A model generated the notes under the pieces. That model saw only the letters and a list, made by a program, of their open reading frames with translations. It ran no database searches and had not been told where the DNA came from. A DNA stretch of 64,000 nucleotides. It comes from Rhizobium sp. Q54 (GTDB lineage Bacteria > Pseudomonadota > Alphaproteobacteria > Rhizobiales > Xanthobacteraceae). The translations under genes were made by a program, and so were the position numbers. Shown here in pieces: positions 35,153 to 42,799 of the stretch. The stretch is from NCBI GenBank assembly GCA_945861265.1, contig CAMAUC010000001.1, positions 124,001-188,000 of the forward strand. The letters are read 5' to 3'. How positions within the stretch are numbered: position 1 is the stretch's first letter; each line of letters begins with the position of its first letter.

Positions 35153-35791
35153 ATGACAGTCGCCACTCTCCCAACTTCCCGCCGCAGCGCCAGCCCGCGC
35201 CGCCGCGCACCCCAGATTATTGAAGCCACGGCCATGGTCTTTGCCGAACGCGGTTTCCATGGCGCGACGACCCAGGACATCGCCGACGTGCTCGGCATCC
35301 GCCAGGCAAGTCTGTACTATTATTTCTCCTCCAAGGAAGCAGCGCTGGAATTGGTTTGCCTGCGCGGCGTGGAAGGCTTCTTCGAGACAGGCAAGGCGAT
35401 TGCCGCGCGGCCCGAGTCCGCTCAAAAAAGACTGTCATTGTTGATCAGTTCGCATCTTTCGCCGATGCTGGATCGGGGTAATTTCGTCAAGGTCTTCCTC
35501 AACGAACGCCAGCATCTGCCGGCCGAAAGCCGGCGGCGGATCGGTCGCTGGTCACGCGGGCTGGAGCGCATTTTCGAACAGGTCATCGAGGAAGGAGTTG
35601 CCGCCGGTGAATTCCGGGCCGGCCTTGACGCACGGTTGGTCACACTCGCCGTCCTCGGCATGTGCAATGCAGCATCGAGCTGGTACTTGAAGGAAAACAA
35701 GGGCGTGCCAGCCATCGCTGCGGAATTTTCGAACCTCGTTATCGATGGCCTGGCCATACGGCCCGCCAAGCGACGACCCAGCCGCCGCTGA
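35153..35791 (+). CDS. TetR-family transcriptional regulator
   Basis: 212 residues from ATG 35153; the upstream frame to 35060 covers the operator and is not likely coding. The HTH region is IIEATAMVFAERGFHGATTQ followed by DIADVLGIRQASLYYYFSSK, a textbook TetR N-terminus. The C-terminal domain resembles the TetR_C regulators of acyl-CoA genes. It is 88 bases upstream of the acyl-CoA ligase on the same strand. The repeated CTATAGAAT-type half-sites suggest it controls the MetE-like gene, itself and the ligase operon. Confidence 0.9.
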   Translation: MTVATLPTSRRSASPRRRAPQIIEATAMVFAERGFHGATTQDIADVLGIRQASLYYYFSSKEAALELVCLRGVEGFFETGKAIAARPESAQKRLSLLISSHLSPMLDRGNFVKVFLNERQHLPAESRRRIGRWSRGLERIFEQVIEEGVAAGEFRAGLDARLVTLAVLGMCNAASSWYLKENKGVPAIAAEFSNLVIDGLAIRPAKRRPSRR

Positions 35792-35812
35792 GCGCACCGG
35801 CCGGTCGATTGG

Positions 35813-35848
35813 CTATGGAATTTAAAATTCGATTGAGCTATAGAATTA
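35813..35848. promoter_or_regulatory. Direct half-sites before the acyl-CoA ligase gene
   Basis: CTATGGAATTT at 35813-35823 and CTATAGAATTA at 35838-35848 are direct repeats 25 bases apart. The core matches the half-sites of the 35031-35054 palindrome (CTATAGAAT on the minus strand). They lie 32-67 bases upstream of the ligase ATG, a fitting place for repression by the adjacent TetR. Confidence 0.45.
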
Positions 35849-35879
35849 GATCAGAGGAAACACGCGAGAAGAGCGCCGT

Positions 35880-37766
35880 ATGACCGCGTCCGCCACGGTC
35901 TATCGAGAACGCTTGCGCCGCACCACCGCTCCGCATTTGTTGTGTGAGCGTGCGCGCGTGACGCCGGATTCCGTTGCCTTCCGTTCAAAGCATTTCGGTA
36001 TCTATCGCGAACGGCGCTGGCGCGACTATGCCGCGCTGGTGACGCACGCCGCGCGCGCCCTGCAATCGCTCGGCATCGGGCGCGGCGAACGAGTCGCCAT
36101 CATGGGCGATGTTTGCGAAGAATGGATGATTTGCGATCTTGCCGCCCAATCGCTCGGCGCCATCGTCTACGGCATCTATCCGACCGCGTCGGCGGCTGAG
36201 GTCGAGTATCAGATGCGCGATGGCGGCGCCTGCGTGTTCATTGCCGAAGACCAGGAATATGTCGATCGCATCTTGCCTTTCGCCGATCAGTTGCCGGATC
36301 TGCGCACGATCGTGGTGCTCGACGATTCGGCCATGTTTGGATACGAACACCCGAAATTGCGCCGGTTTGGTGAACTTCTCGACGCCGTGGCAAAAGCCGA
36401 TCTCGGCTGGCTCGAAGCGCAGGTTGCATTGGTTTCAGCCGATGATCCCGCTTTCATCGTCTACACCTCCGGCACCACCGGCCACCCGAAAGGCGCGCTG
36501 GTCAGCCACGGCAAACATCTCGCCGCGACCGACACCGTGGTTTCGCACTATCCGACCCTTCGCGAGAAGCCGCACCGGACCGTGGTGTTCCTGCCAATGT
36601 GCCACGTGCTCGGCCGCGACGTCGCCATCACGCTGCCGCTGATTTCGCAGCTTGTGCCGCATTTCGGCGAGGACCCCGAGGATTTTGCCGTCACCTTGTT
36701 CGAAGTGGCGCCGACCGTGCTGTTCATGGTGCCGCGCTATCTGCAAAAATTTGCCTCACACGTACTGGTCGGCATTCTCAATTCGAGCCGGATCAAGCGC
36801 GCCGCCCATGACTCCGCCATGCGCTTTGCCCGCCCCTATGCCACCCGACGCTGGAATGGCGGCTCCAATATCGTGCAGGACGCGATCTATCGGCTTGTTC
36901 GATTGGCGGTGTTCAAGCCGATCCTCAACAAGCTCGGCTTCGACCGGCTGGAACTGGTGGTGAGCGGCGGCGCTTCGCTGCCGGCCGAAACCATGGCGCT
37001 TTGGCATGTCTACGGCGTCAATGTCGTCGAGATGTACGGCCAGACCGAGGAAGCTGGCGGCATCATCGCCGGTCAGCGCGGTCCCTTCCCGCGGCCCGGC
37101 AATGTCGGCACGGCGATCGATGGCATCGACGTCCGGCTCGCCGAAGACGGTGAGGTACTGGTGCGCAGTCCCGACCTGTTCGACGGCTATTGGCGCAACG
37201 ACGAGGCGACGCGGGAGGTCAAGGGCGCCGACGGCTGGCTGCGCACCGGCGATGTCGGCGAATGGCGCGGCGGCGCCTTGCGGCTGATCGATCGCGCGCG
37301 CGATTTCATGGTCACCGCCGGCGGCAAGACCATTTCGCCCTCCTTCATCGAGAATACCCTGCGCGCCAGCCCCTATGTGGCGGAAGCAGTGGTCTTCGGA
37401 CACGGCCGAAAATATCTTACTGCGATTATCGAGATCGACTTCGACACCGTCGCCGACTGGGCGCGCGCCAACGACGTCGCCTATACGGGCTTCACCAGCC
37501 TGACGGCGCACCCGCGTATCGCGCGGCTGATCGAGATCGAAATCGACAAGGCCAATGCATCGCTGGCGCGGGTCGAGCAGATCAAATCTTTCCGCATTCT
37601 GCCCAAGGCGCTCGATCCGGAAGAAGAAGGCGAGCCGGTGACCCCGACCCGCAAGGTCAAGCGCAAGCTGATGTACGAGCGCTTCAAGGTGCTGATCGAG
37701 GGAATGTATGACGACAGCGACGAACGCCTGATCGCCGCCGGCGTCGGCGGCGTTCTGGCGGGATAA
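35880..37766 (+). CDS. Long-chain acyl-CoA synthetase (AMP-forming)
   Basis: 628 residues. The AMP-binding P-loop YTSGTTGHPKGALVSHGKH lies near residues 194-212, the A5-type motif VEMYGQTEEAGG near 382, and the hinge region with LRTGDVGEWRGGALRLIDRA near 453. The C-terminal lysine region is present. Overall layout resembles the FAD15-like long-chain fatty-acid or aryl-acid ligases of about 600 residues. It activates a carboxylic acid to its CoA thioester. Following genes encode a branched-chain-type ABC importer, so the ligase probably activates the imported acid. Confidence 0.9.
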   Translation: MTASATVYRERLRRTTAPHLLCERARVTPDSVAFRSKHFGIYRERRWRDYAALVTHAARALQSLGIGRGERVAIMGDVCEEWMICDLAAQSLGAIVYGIYPTASAAEVEYQMRDGGACVFIAEDQEYVDRILPFADQLPDLRTIVVLDDSAMFGYEHPKLRRFGELLDAVAKADLGWLEAQVALVSADDPAFIVYTSGTTGHPKGALVSHGKHLAATDTVVSHYPTLREKPHRTVVFLPMCHVLGRDVAITLPLISQLVPHFGEDPEDFAVTLFEVAPTVLFMVPRYLQKFASHVLVGILNSSRIKRAAHDSAMRFARPYATRRWNGGSNIVQDAIYRLVRLAVFKPILNKLGFDRLELVVSGGASLPAETMALWHVYGVNVVEMYGQTEEAGGIIAGQRGPFPRPGNVGTAIDGIDVRLAEDGEVLVRSPDLFDGYWRNDEATREVKGADGWLRTGDVGEWRGGALRLIDRARDFMVTAGGKTISPSFIENTLRASPYVAEAVVFGHGRKYLTAIIEIDFDTVADWARANDVAYTGFTSLTAHPRIARLIEIEIDKANASLARVEQIKSFRILPKALDPEEEGEPVTPTRKVKRKLMYERFKVLIEGMYDDSDERLIAAGVGGVLAG

Positions 37767-37812
37767 TGCGGCAATGAAAAAGCTCAACAAGACGAAAACG
37801 GGAGGAATGAAA

Positions 37813-38967
37813 ATGCTCAAGAGGACCCTGCTCGGCGCAATAGCGATTTGCGCCTTGACGATTCCGGCGTCCGCTCAGGATGCCTATGTAGTCGGCCTGA
37901 CCGGTGCGCTCACCGGCCCGCCCTCCAGCACCTATGCGCCCGCGGTCGATGCCCTCGGCCTCTACATCGACCGCGTCAACGCGGCCGGCGGCGTCAACGG
38001 CAAGAAGATCCAGCTCATTCTCGAAGACGACGGCGCGCAGCCGTCAAAGGCGGCGGCCAACACCAAGAAGCTGATCACGCAGGACAAGGCGGTGCTGATC
38101 CTCAACGCCAGCCTGTCCTCGACCTACGCACCGGTCATCGCGGAGACCCAGGCCGCCGGTGTGCCGTTGCTGTTTGCAAGCTCGGTCTGCCCGAAGAGCG
38201 TCTATCCGCCGGCCGAACCGTTGCAGTTCTGCACCACCGGCTTTGCCGCGAACTACGACAGTCAGGCGACGCTCGACTTCATCAAGGCGCGCGCGAAAGG
38301 CCCGGTGAAGATCGGCTTCTCGGCGATGGCTATCCCGTTGTCGCGGGGCGAGATCGACTATGCCGAAAATCTGTCGAAAGAGATGGGCATGACCCCGGTC
38401 GACAAGGAAGTGATCCCGCCGCCGACGGCTGACTACACATCGTTCGCCACCAAGCTCAAGGACGCGGGCCCTAATTGGGTCTATTCGTGGGCACCGTGGG
38501 TGACGCAGGTGCGCACGCTGGAAGCCCTGCGCAAACTCGGCTGGCAGGACGATTACGTCGCTTGGGGCCATCTCGAAGCGGAAAGCGAATTGTCGCGGCT
38601 CAAGGACGGCAAATTCTTTGTCGTCAACTCGAACGCGCTTTTCCAGGAAGCCTTGCCGATCCACAAGGAAATCGAAGAAGCCGCCAAAAAGGCCGGCTCG
38701 AAATATCCAGCCGCCACCATGGCCGAAGGCTGGATCGCCGGCATGGCGATCGAAGCCGCGCTCAAAGGCGCGGGTTGGCCGGCGGATCCGGCCAAGCTGA
38801 AGGCTTCGATGGAGAACCTCAAGGTTGACACCAAGGGTCTGCGCGGCGGGCCGATCGAATGGACCAAGGACAACCACTTCCGCACCAAGCTTTACTACCG
38901 GGTTTACACCTGGTCGGGCGACAAGATTTCCCGGGTTCAGGATTGGAAGTCATACGACGTGAAGTGA
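37813..38967 (+). CDS. Branched-chain-type ABC transporter solute-binding protein (LivJ/LivK-like)
   Basis: 384 residues from ATG 37813, chosen because GGAGGA lies six bases upstream; ATGs at 37774 and 37807 are less well placed. The signal peptide is MLKRTLLGAIAICALTIPAS with cleavage after ASA. The mature part has the type-I fold: YVVGLTGALTGPPSS, VNGKKIQLILEDDGAQPSKA. Such proteins in Hyphomicrobiales often bind aromatic or fatty acids rather than amino acids. It lies 46 bases after the acyl-CoA ligase gene. Confidence 0.88.
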   Translation: MLKRTLLGAIAICALTIPASAQDAYVVGLTGALTGPPSSTYAPAVDALGLYIDRVNAAGGVNGKKIQLILEDDGAQPSKAAANTKKLITQDKAVLILNASLSSTYAPVIAETQAAGVPLLFASSVCPKSVYPPAEPLQFCTTGFAANYDSQATLDFIKARAKGPVKIGFSAMAIPLSRGEIDYAENLSKEMGMTPVDKEVIPPPTADYTSFATKLKDAGPNWVYSWAPWVTQVRTLEALRKLGWQDDYVAWGHLEAESELSRLKDGKFFVVNSNALFQEALPIHKEIEEAAKKAGSKYPAATMAEGWIAGMAIEAALKGAGWPADPAKLKASMENLKVDTKGLRGGPIEWTKDNHFRTKLYYRVYTWSGDKISRVQDWKSYDVK

Positions 38968-38994
38968 AGAACGCCGCAGCGCATCACTAACTTT

Positions 38995-39016
38995 CCCTCC
39001 CCCTAAAGGGGGAGGG
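38995..39016. terminator. Perfect GC-rich hairpin between binding-protein and permease genes
   Basis: CCCTCCCCC (38995-39003) pairs with GGGGGAGGG (39008-39016) around a TAAA loop. There is no following T-run. It lies 28 bases after the binding-protein stop, where a partial terminator or a 3' stabilising hairpin would give higher expression of the binding protein than of the membrane subunits. Confidence 0.5.
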
Positions 39017-39075
39017 TTCAATCCGCCGCCGCTTCAAATTTATCCGATTTTTAGCGCCATTCGGAAGCCCTCTCT

Positions 39076-39948
39076 TTGCAACTCCTCATCAACATCGTCG
39101 TCCTCGCCTCGATCTACGCCCTGATCGCCTGCGGTTACGTCTTGATCTATCGCGTCAGCCGCGTGCTCAATCTCGCGCACGGCGAACTGATGATGTTCGG
39201 CGCCTATCTGGTGCTGGCCTGCTCCTCTTTGTTTGCCGGCCATCCCGTCATGGCGCTCTGCGCTGCCGTGATCTTGAGCCTCGTTACCGGCGCGCTGGTC
39301 TATATCTTTCTGATGCGCAAGATGACTGGCGAGATGGTGCTGGCCGCCATTCTCACCACGGTCGCGCTCGGCATTCTGGTCCGCGGCGTTGTCGTCCTGG
39401 TCTGGTCGTCGCAGCAGCAGTACCCGGCGCAGGCACTGGGTATCTCCAACCCGACCTTCACCCTGCCCGGCGACGGGCACATCTCCCTGTGGTCGCTGGT
39501 GCTGGTGCTCACCAACCTTGCCGCTTACGGCGCGCTGTTCGGCTTCCTGCGCTTCGGCCGTTGGGGCATGCGCATGCGCGCCGCCGGGCAAAATCCGCTG
39601 CTCGCCGCGCAGCGCGGCATTAATCTCCATGGCGTCTATGCCTTGGCCTGGAGCCTGTCGACGCTGACGGGCGCGCTTGCCGGTATTTTGATGGCGCTGG
39701 ATTCCGGCGTGACCGGCAGCATGCCGGTGATCGCGCTCAAAGCCTTCCCGGCTGCGTTGGTTGGCGGGCTCGACAGCCTGGGCGGCGCATTGATCGGCGC
39801 GCTGATCGTCGCCGGCGCCGAGGTGCTGCTTATCTATTACGTCGACCCGCTCTTGTCGGACGTGGTGCCCTTCCTGGTGCTGGTCGCCATGCTGTTCGTG
39901 CGGCCCTGGGGCCTGTTCGGTACGCGCGAGGAACTTGACCGTGTTTAG
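39076..39948 (+). CDS. Branched-chain-type ABC transporter permease (LivH-like)
   Basis: 290 residues with a TTG start at 39076; no better start is visible upstream. About eight membrane segments. The segments YVLIYRVSRVLNLAHGELMM and MRAAGQNPLLAAQRGINLHG (EAA-like loop), and the later ALKAFPAALVGGLDSLGGAL, are family signatures. The gene overlaps the next permease gene by eight bases. Confidence 0.9.
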   Translation: MQLLINIVVLASIYALIACGYVLIYRVSRVLNLAHGELMMFGAYLVLACSSLFAGHPVMALCAAVILSLVTGALVYIFLMRKMTGEMVLAAILTTVALGILVRGVVVLVWSSQQQYPAQALGISNPTFTLPGDGHISLWSLVLVLTNLAAYGALFGFLRFGRWGMRMRAAGQNPLLAAQRGINLHGVYALAWSLSTLTGALAGILMALDSGVTGSMPVIALKAFPAALVGGLDSLGGALIGALIVAGAEVLLIYYVDPLLSDVVPFLVLVAMLFVRPWGLFGTREELDRV

Positions 39949-41023
39949 GCCGACACCGCGCGCCAGCGGCTATTTCCGTACCGATTATGCGCAGGACCTT
40001 GCGCTGCTGCAGACGCGCGCCGAGCGCATCGGCCTTGCCGCATTGGTCGCCATACTGGTGACATTGCCTTTCGTCGCAACGCCCTTCTTGCTCGATCTCG
40101 CCTGCCAGGTATTTCTGGCCTCGATCGGCGCGTTGTCGCTGATGCTGCTCACTGGATATGCCGGCCAGATCTCGCTCGGGCACGCCGGACTGATCGCCGC
40201 CGGCGCCTTCACAACAGGCATCCTGACGCGCGAAATTCATGCACCCTTCTGGGTCACCTTGCCAGCTTCGGCTCTGACCGGCGTTGTCCTGGGCCTCGTC
40301 TTTGGCCTGCCGTCGCTACGTCTGCGCGGGCTCTATCTCGCCGTCAGCACGCTGGCACTGCATTTCATCGTCATCTATCTCGGTGGCGAATACGAAACCA
40401 AGCGCGGCTTCTCGACCGGCATCCTGATCGAGAAGCCCAGCCTCGGCGGCTTCAAGCTGACCGACGGCCGCGCCTGGTACTTCGTTCTGCTGATATTTGC
40501 GGCTGCGACGTTGCTGATCTGCATCAATCTGCTGCGCAGCCGCAGCGGACGCGCCTGGCGCGCCATCCATGCGCGCGAAACGGTCGCCGAAGCCCTTGGC
40601 ATCAGCATCTCCGGCTACAAGCTACTCGCCTTCGTGATCTCGTCGGCGATGACATCCGTCGCAGGGTGCCTGTTCGCCTACTACCGTGGTTTCGTCTCGA
40701 TCGAAGCCTTCGACCTGTTCCTGTCGATCCAGTACGTCGCCATGATCATCATCGGCGGCATGGGGTCTCTCCTGGGAGCCTTGCTCGGCGCCGCCTTCGT
40801 AACCGTTTTTCCCTATGCAATTGAGGCCCTCCTCAAGCTGCTGCCAAATGTGCAAAAGCTCGCCGGGGATATTTTCGCCGTCAACTACGCCTCATTCGGC
40901 GTAGTGATGATCCTGTTCCTTATCCTGGAGCCACTGGGCCTGGTCGGCATCTGGCGGCGGCTGCAGAATTACTTTCTGCTGTGGCCATTCAAATACAAGC
41001 CGCTGGCGGGCACGCGCAAATGA
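39941..41023 (+). CDS. Branched-chain-type ABC transporter permease (LivM-like)
   Basis: 360 residues from GTG 39941, preceded by GAGGAA at seven-base spacing (a TTG at 39935 is too close to that site). Hydrophobic throughout; LTGYAGQISLGHAGLIAAGA and WRAIHARETVAEALGISISG are LivM hallmarks, as is YVAMIIIGGMGSLLGALLGA. Partner of the LivH-like permease. Its TGA overlaps the ATG of the following ATPase gene. Confidence 0.9.
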   Translation: MFRPTPRASGYFRTDYAQDLALLQTRAERIGLAALVAILVTLPFVATPFLLDLACQVFLASIGALSLMLLTGYAGQISLGHAGLIAAGAFTTGILTREIHAPFWVTLPASALTGVVLGLVFGLPSLRLRGLYLAVSTLALHFIVIYLGGEYETKRGFSTGILIEKPSLGGFKLTDGRAWYFVLLIFAAATLLICINLLRSRSGRAWRAIHARETVAEALGISISGYKLLAFVISSAMTSVAGCLFAYYRGFVSIEAFDLFLSIQYVAMIIIGGMGSLLGALLGAAFVTVFPYAIEALLKLLPNVQKLAGDIFAVNYASFGVVMILFLILEPLGLVGIWRRLQNYFLLWPFKYKPLAGTRK

Positions 41024-41832
41024 ACGCTCCCCTGCTCCAGGTCGAACAGATCGAAGTGGTCTACAAGCGCGTCATCACGGCCGTGCAGGGCGTGACTTTG
41101 GCCGTGCCGCAAGGACAGATCGTGGCGCTGCTCGGCACCAACGGCGCCGGCAAGTCGACGACGCTGCGGGCGATTTCCGGCTTCCTCGGACTCGACGACG
41201 CCGTCGTAACCGAAGGTAGCATAACGTTTGATGGTGCGGCGTTGCAGAACCGCCCGCCGCATGAAATTGCCGGGCGCGGTGTTGTGCTGGTGCCCGAGCG
41301 CGAAAAGGTGTTCCCCAACCTCACCGTGGCCGAAAACCTCGCCGCCCCGGTTGCCCGCGGCACGAAGGCGCGCGATCGGCGACCGCACGAAGAGCACATC
41401 TATCATTTCTTTCCCCGCCTCGCCGAACTGCGCGACCGTACCGGCGGGCTGCTCTCCGGCGGCGAACGCCAGATGCTCGCGATCGCCAGCGCCTTGATGT
41501 GCCGTCCGAAGCTGCTGCTGATCGACGAACTGTCGCTTGGCCTTGCGCCGGTCGTGGTCGGCGACCTCGTCCGCAGGCTTTGCGCGATCCGCGACGAACT
41601 CGGTATCGCCATCTTGCTGGTCGAGCAGAGTGCCGCCGTGGCGCTGGAAATCGCCGACTATGCCTATGTGATGGAAAACGGCCGCATCGTGCTCGATGGC
41701 GACCGCCAGCGCCTCAAAGGCCACAAGGACGTGCAGGAGTTTTACCTCGGCAAAGGAAGTGCCGAAGACGGCGCGCGCCGCTCCTACCGCGACATCAAGC
41801 AATATCGCCGATCGCGGAGGTGGTATGGCTGA
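41020..41832 (+). CDS. Branched-chain-type ABC transporter ATP-binding protein (LivF-like)
   Basis: 270 residues from ATG 41020. Walker A is LGTNGAGKSTTLRAI, the signature region LLSGGERQMLAIASALM and Walker B LLLIDELSLGLAPVVV. The short form and LivF-type ending place it as the LivF-like subunit. Gene order here is permease, permease, LivF, LivG, the last two swapped relative to E. coli livHMGF. Its stop overlaps the next start. Confidence 0.9.
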   Translation: MNAPLLQVEQIEVVYKRVITAVQGVTLAVPQGQIVALLGTNGAGKSTTLRAISGFLGLDDAVVTEGSITFDGAALQNRPPHEIAGRGVVLVPEREKVFPNLTVAENLAAPVARGTKARDRRPHEEHIYHFFPRLAELRDRTGGLLSGGERQMLAIASALMCRPKLLLIDELSLGLAPVVVGDLVRRLCAIRDELGIAILLVEQSAAVALEIADYAYVMENGRIVLDGDRQRLKGHKDVQEFYLGKGSAEDGARRSYRDIKQYRRSRRWYG

Positions 41833-42622
41833 ACTCGCGATCGAAAATCTGAGCCTGCGCTTCGGCGGTCTCACCGTGCTGGACAACGTGTCGTTTACGG
41901 TGGAGCCCGGCGAGTTGATGGCGCTGATAGGACCAAACGGTGCCGGCAAGACCAGCGCGCTTAATTGCATCAGCGGCATCTATCGTGGCAGTGGCGCAAT
42001 CCGCTTGCGCGGCAAAGATATTGCGGGCCTTGCTCCGCACGATATCGCTCGCCTTGGAGTCGCCCGCACCTTTCAGCACGGGGAACTGTTCCCGCAGATG
42101 AGCGTGCTGGAAAACCTCCTCACCGGCCGCCATGCCCGCATCGGCACAAATCCGCTGGCGGAGATGCTGTTCCTGCCGAGCGTGCGGCGCGCCGAAGTTG
42201 CCCACCGCGGGGAGATCGAGCGCATCATTGATCTGGTCGAACTGGAGCGCTTTCGTCACGCGCAAGTCGGCGCCTTGCCGTTCGGCGTGCAGAAAATCGT
42301 CGGCTTCGCCCGCGCGCTGGCTCTCGAGCCCACCGTGATGTTGCTGGACGAGCCTTCCGCCGGACTCAACCGCGAGGAACGCGAAGACCTCGCTCGCTTT
42401 ATTCTCCGCATCAAGCAAGAACTGAAGATGACTATCGTCTGGATCGAACACGATATGCAGATGATCGCAGACCTCGCCGACCGTATTCATGTGCTCGATT
42501 ACGGGCGCACTATCGCAGACGGCAAGCCTGACGCTGTCCTTTCCGATCCGAACGTTCTGGTCGCATATTTGGGAACGGAGACCGTTCAGAGCACAATCGT
42601 ACAGGCTACTCCCCTTCCGTAG
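41825..42622 (+). CDS. Branched-chain-type ABC transporter ATP-binding protein (LivG-like)
   Basis: 265 residues from ATG 41825. Walker A is IGPNGAGKTSALNCI, Walker B VMLLDEPSAGLNREE, H-loop MTIVWIEHDMQMIADLA. The ABC signature is non-canonical: the usual LSxGQ position reads ALPFGVQKIVGFARALA, still keeping the aligned Gly and Gln. It is the last gene before dispersed repeat D, which starts seven bases after the stop. Confidence 0.9.
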   Translation: MAELAIENLSLRFGGLTVLDNVSFTVEPGELMALIGPNGAGKTSALNCISGIYRGSGAIRLRGKDIAGLAPHDIARLGVARTFQHGELFPQMSVLENLLTGRHARIGTNPLAEMLFLPSVRRAEVAHRGEIERIIDLVELERFRHAQVGALPFGVQKIVGFARALALEPTVMLLDEPSAGLNREEREDLARFILRIKQELKMTIVWIEHDMQMIADLADRIHVLDYGRTIADGKPDAVLSDPNVLVAYLGTETVQSTIVQATPLP

Positions 42623-42628
42623 TGAAAA

Positions 42629-42755
42629 TTACGCCGAGCGGCACGACATCGAATTCGTGCACCCACGTTAAGCAATTATATAATAATAGAAATTTCCGTT
42701 CAACCCACCCTCTCCATCATCGGGGCGACTGAGAATTGTCGTGCGAGTATTGCCA
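42629..42755 (-). repeat. Dispersed repeat copy D with dusA 5'-end fragment (att-like), short form
   Basis: TACGCCGAGCGGCACGACAT at 42629 and CCTCTCCATCATCGGGGCGA near 42707 match copies A-C. The minus strand from ATG 42755 reads MAILARQFSVAPMMERVG, then a stop. The right-hand extension seen in B and C is absent. It marks the junction between the Liv-type transporter and the pteridine-like cluster and sits immediately after the livG-like stop codon. Confidence 0.68.
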
Positions 42756-42799
42756 TTACATGCCTGTCGCCTGCCAATAGCAGCCACCAGACCGAACGC

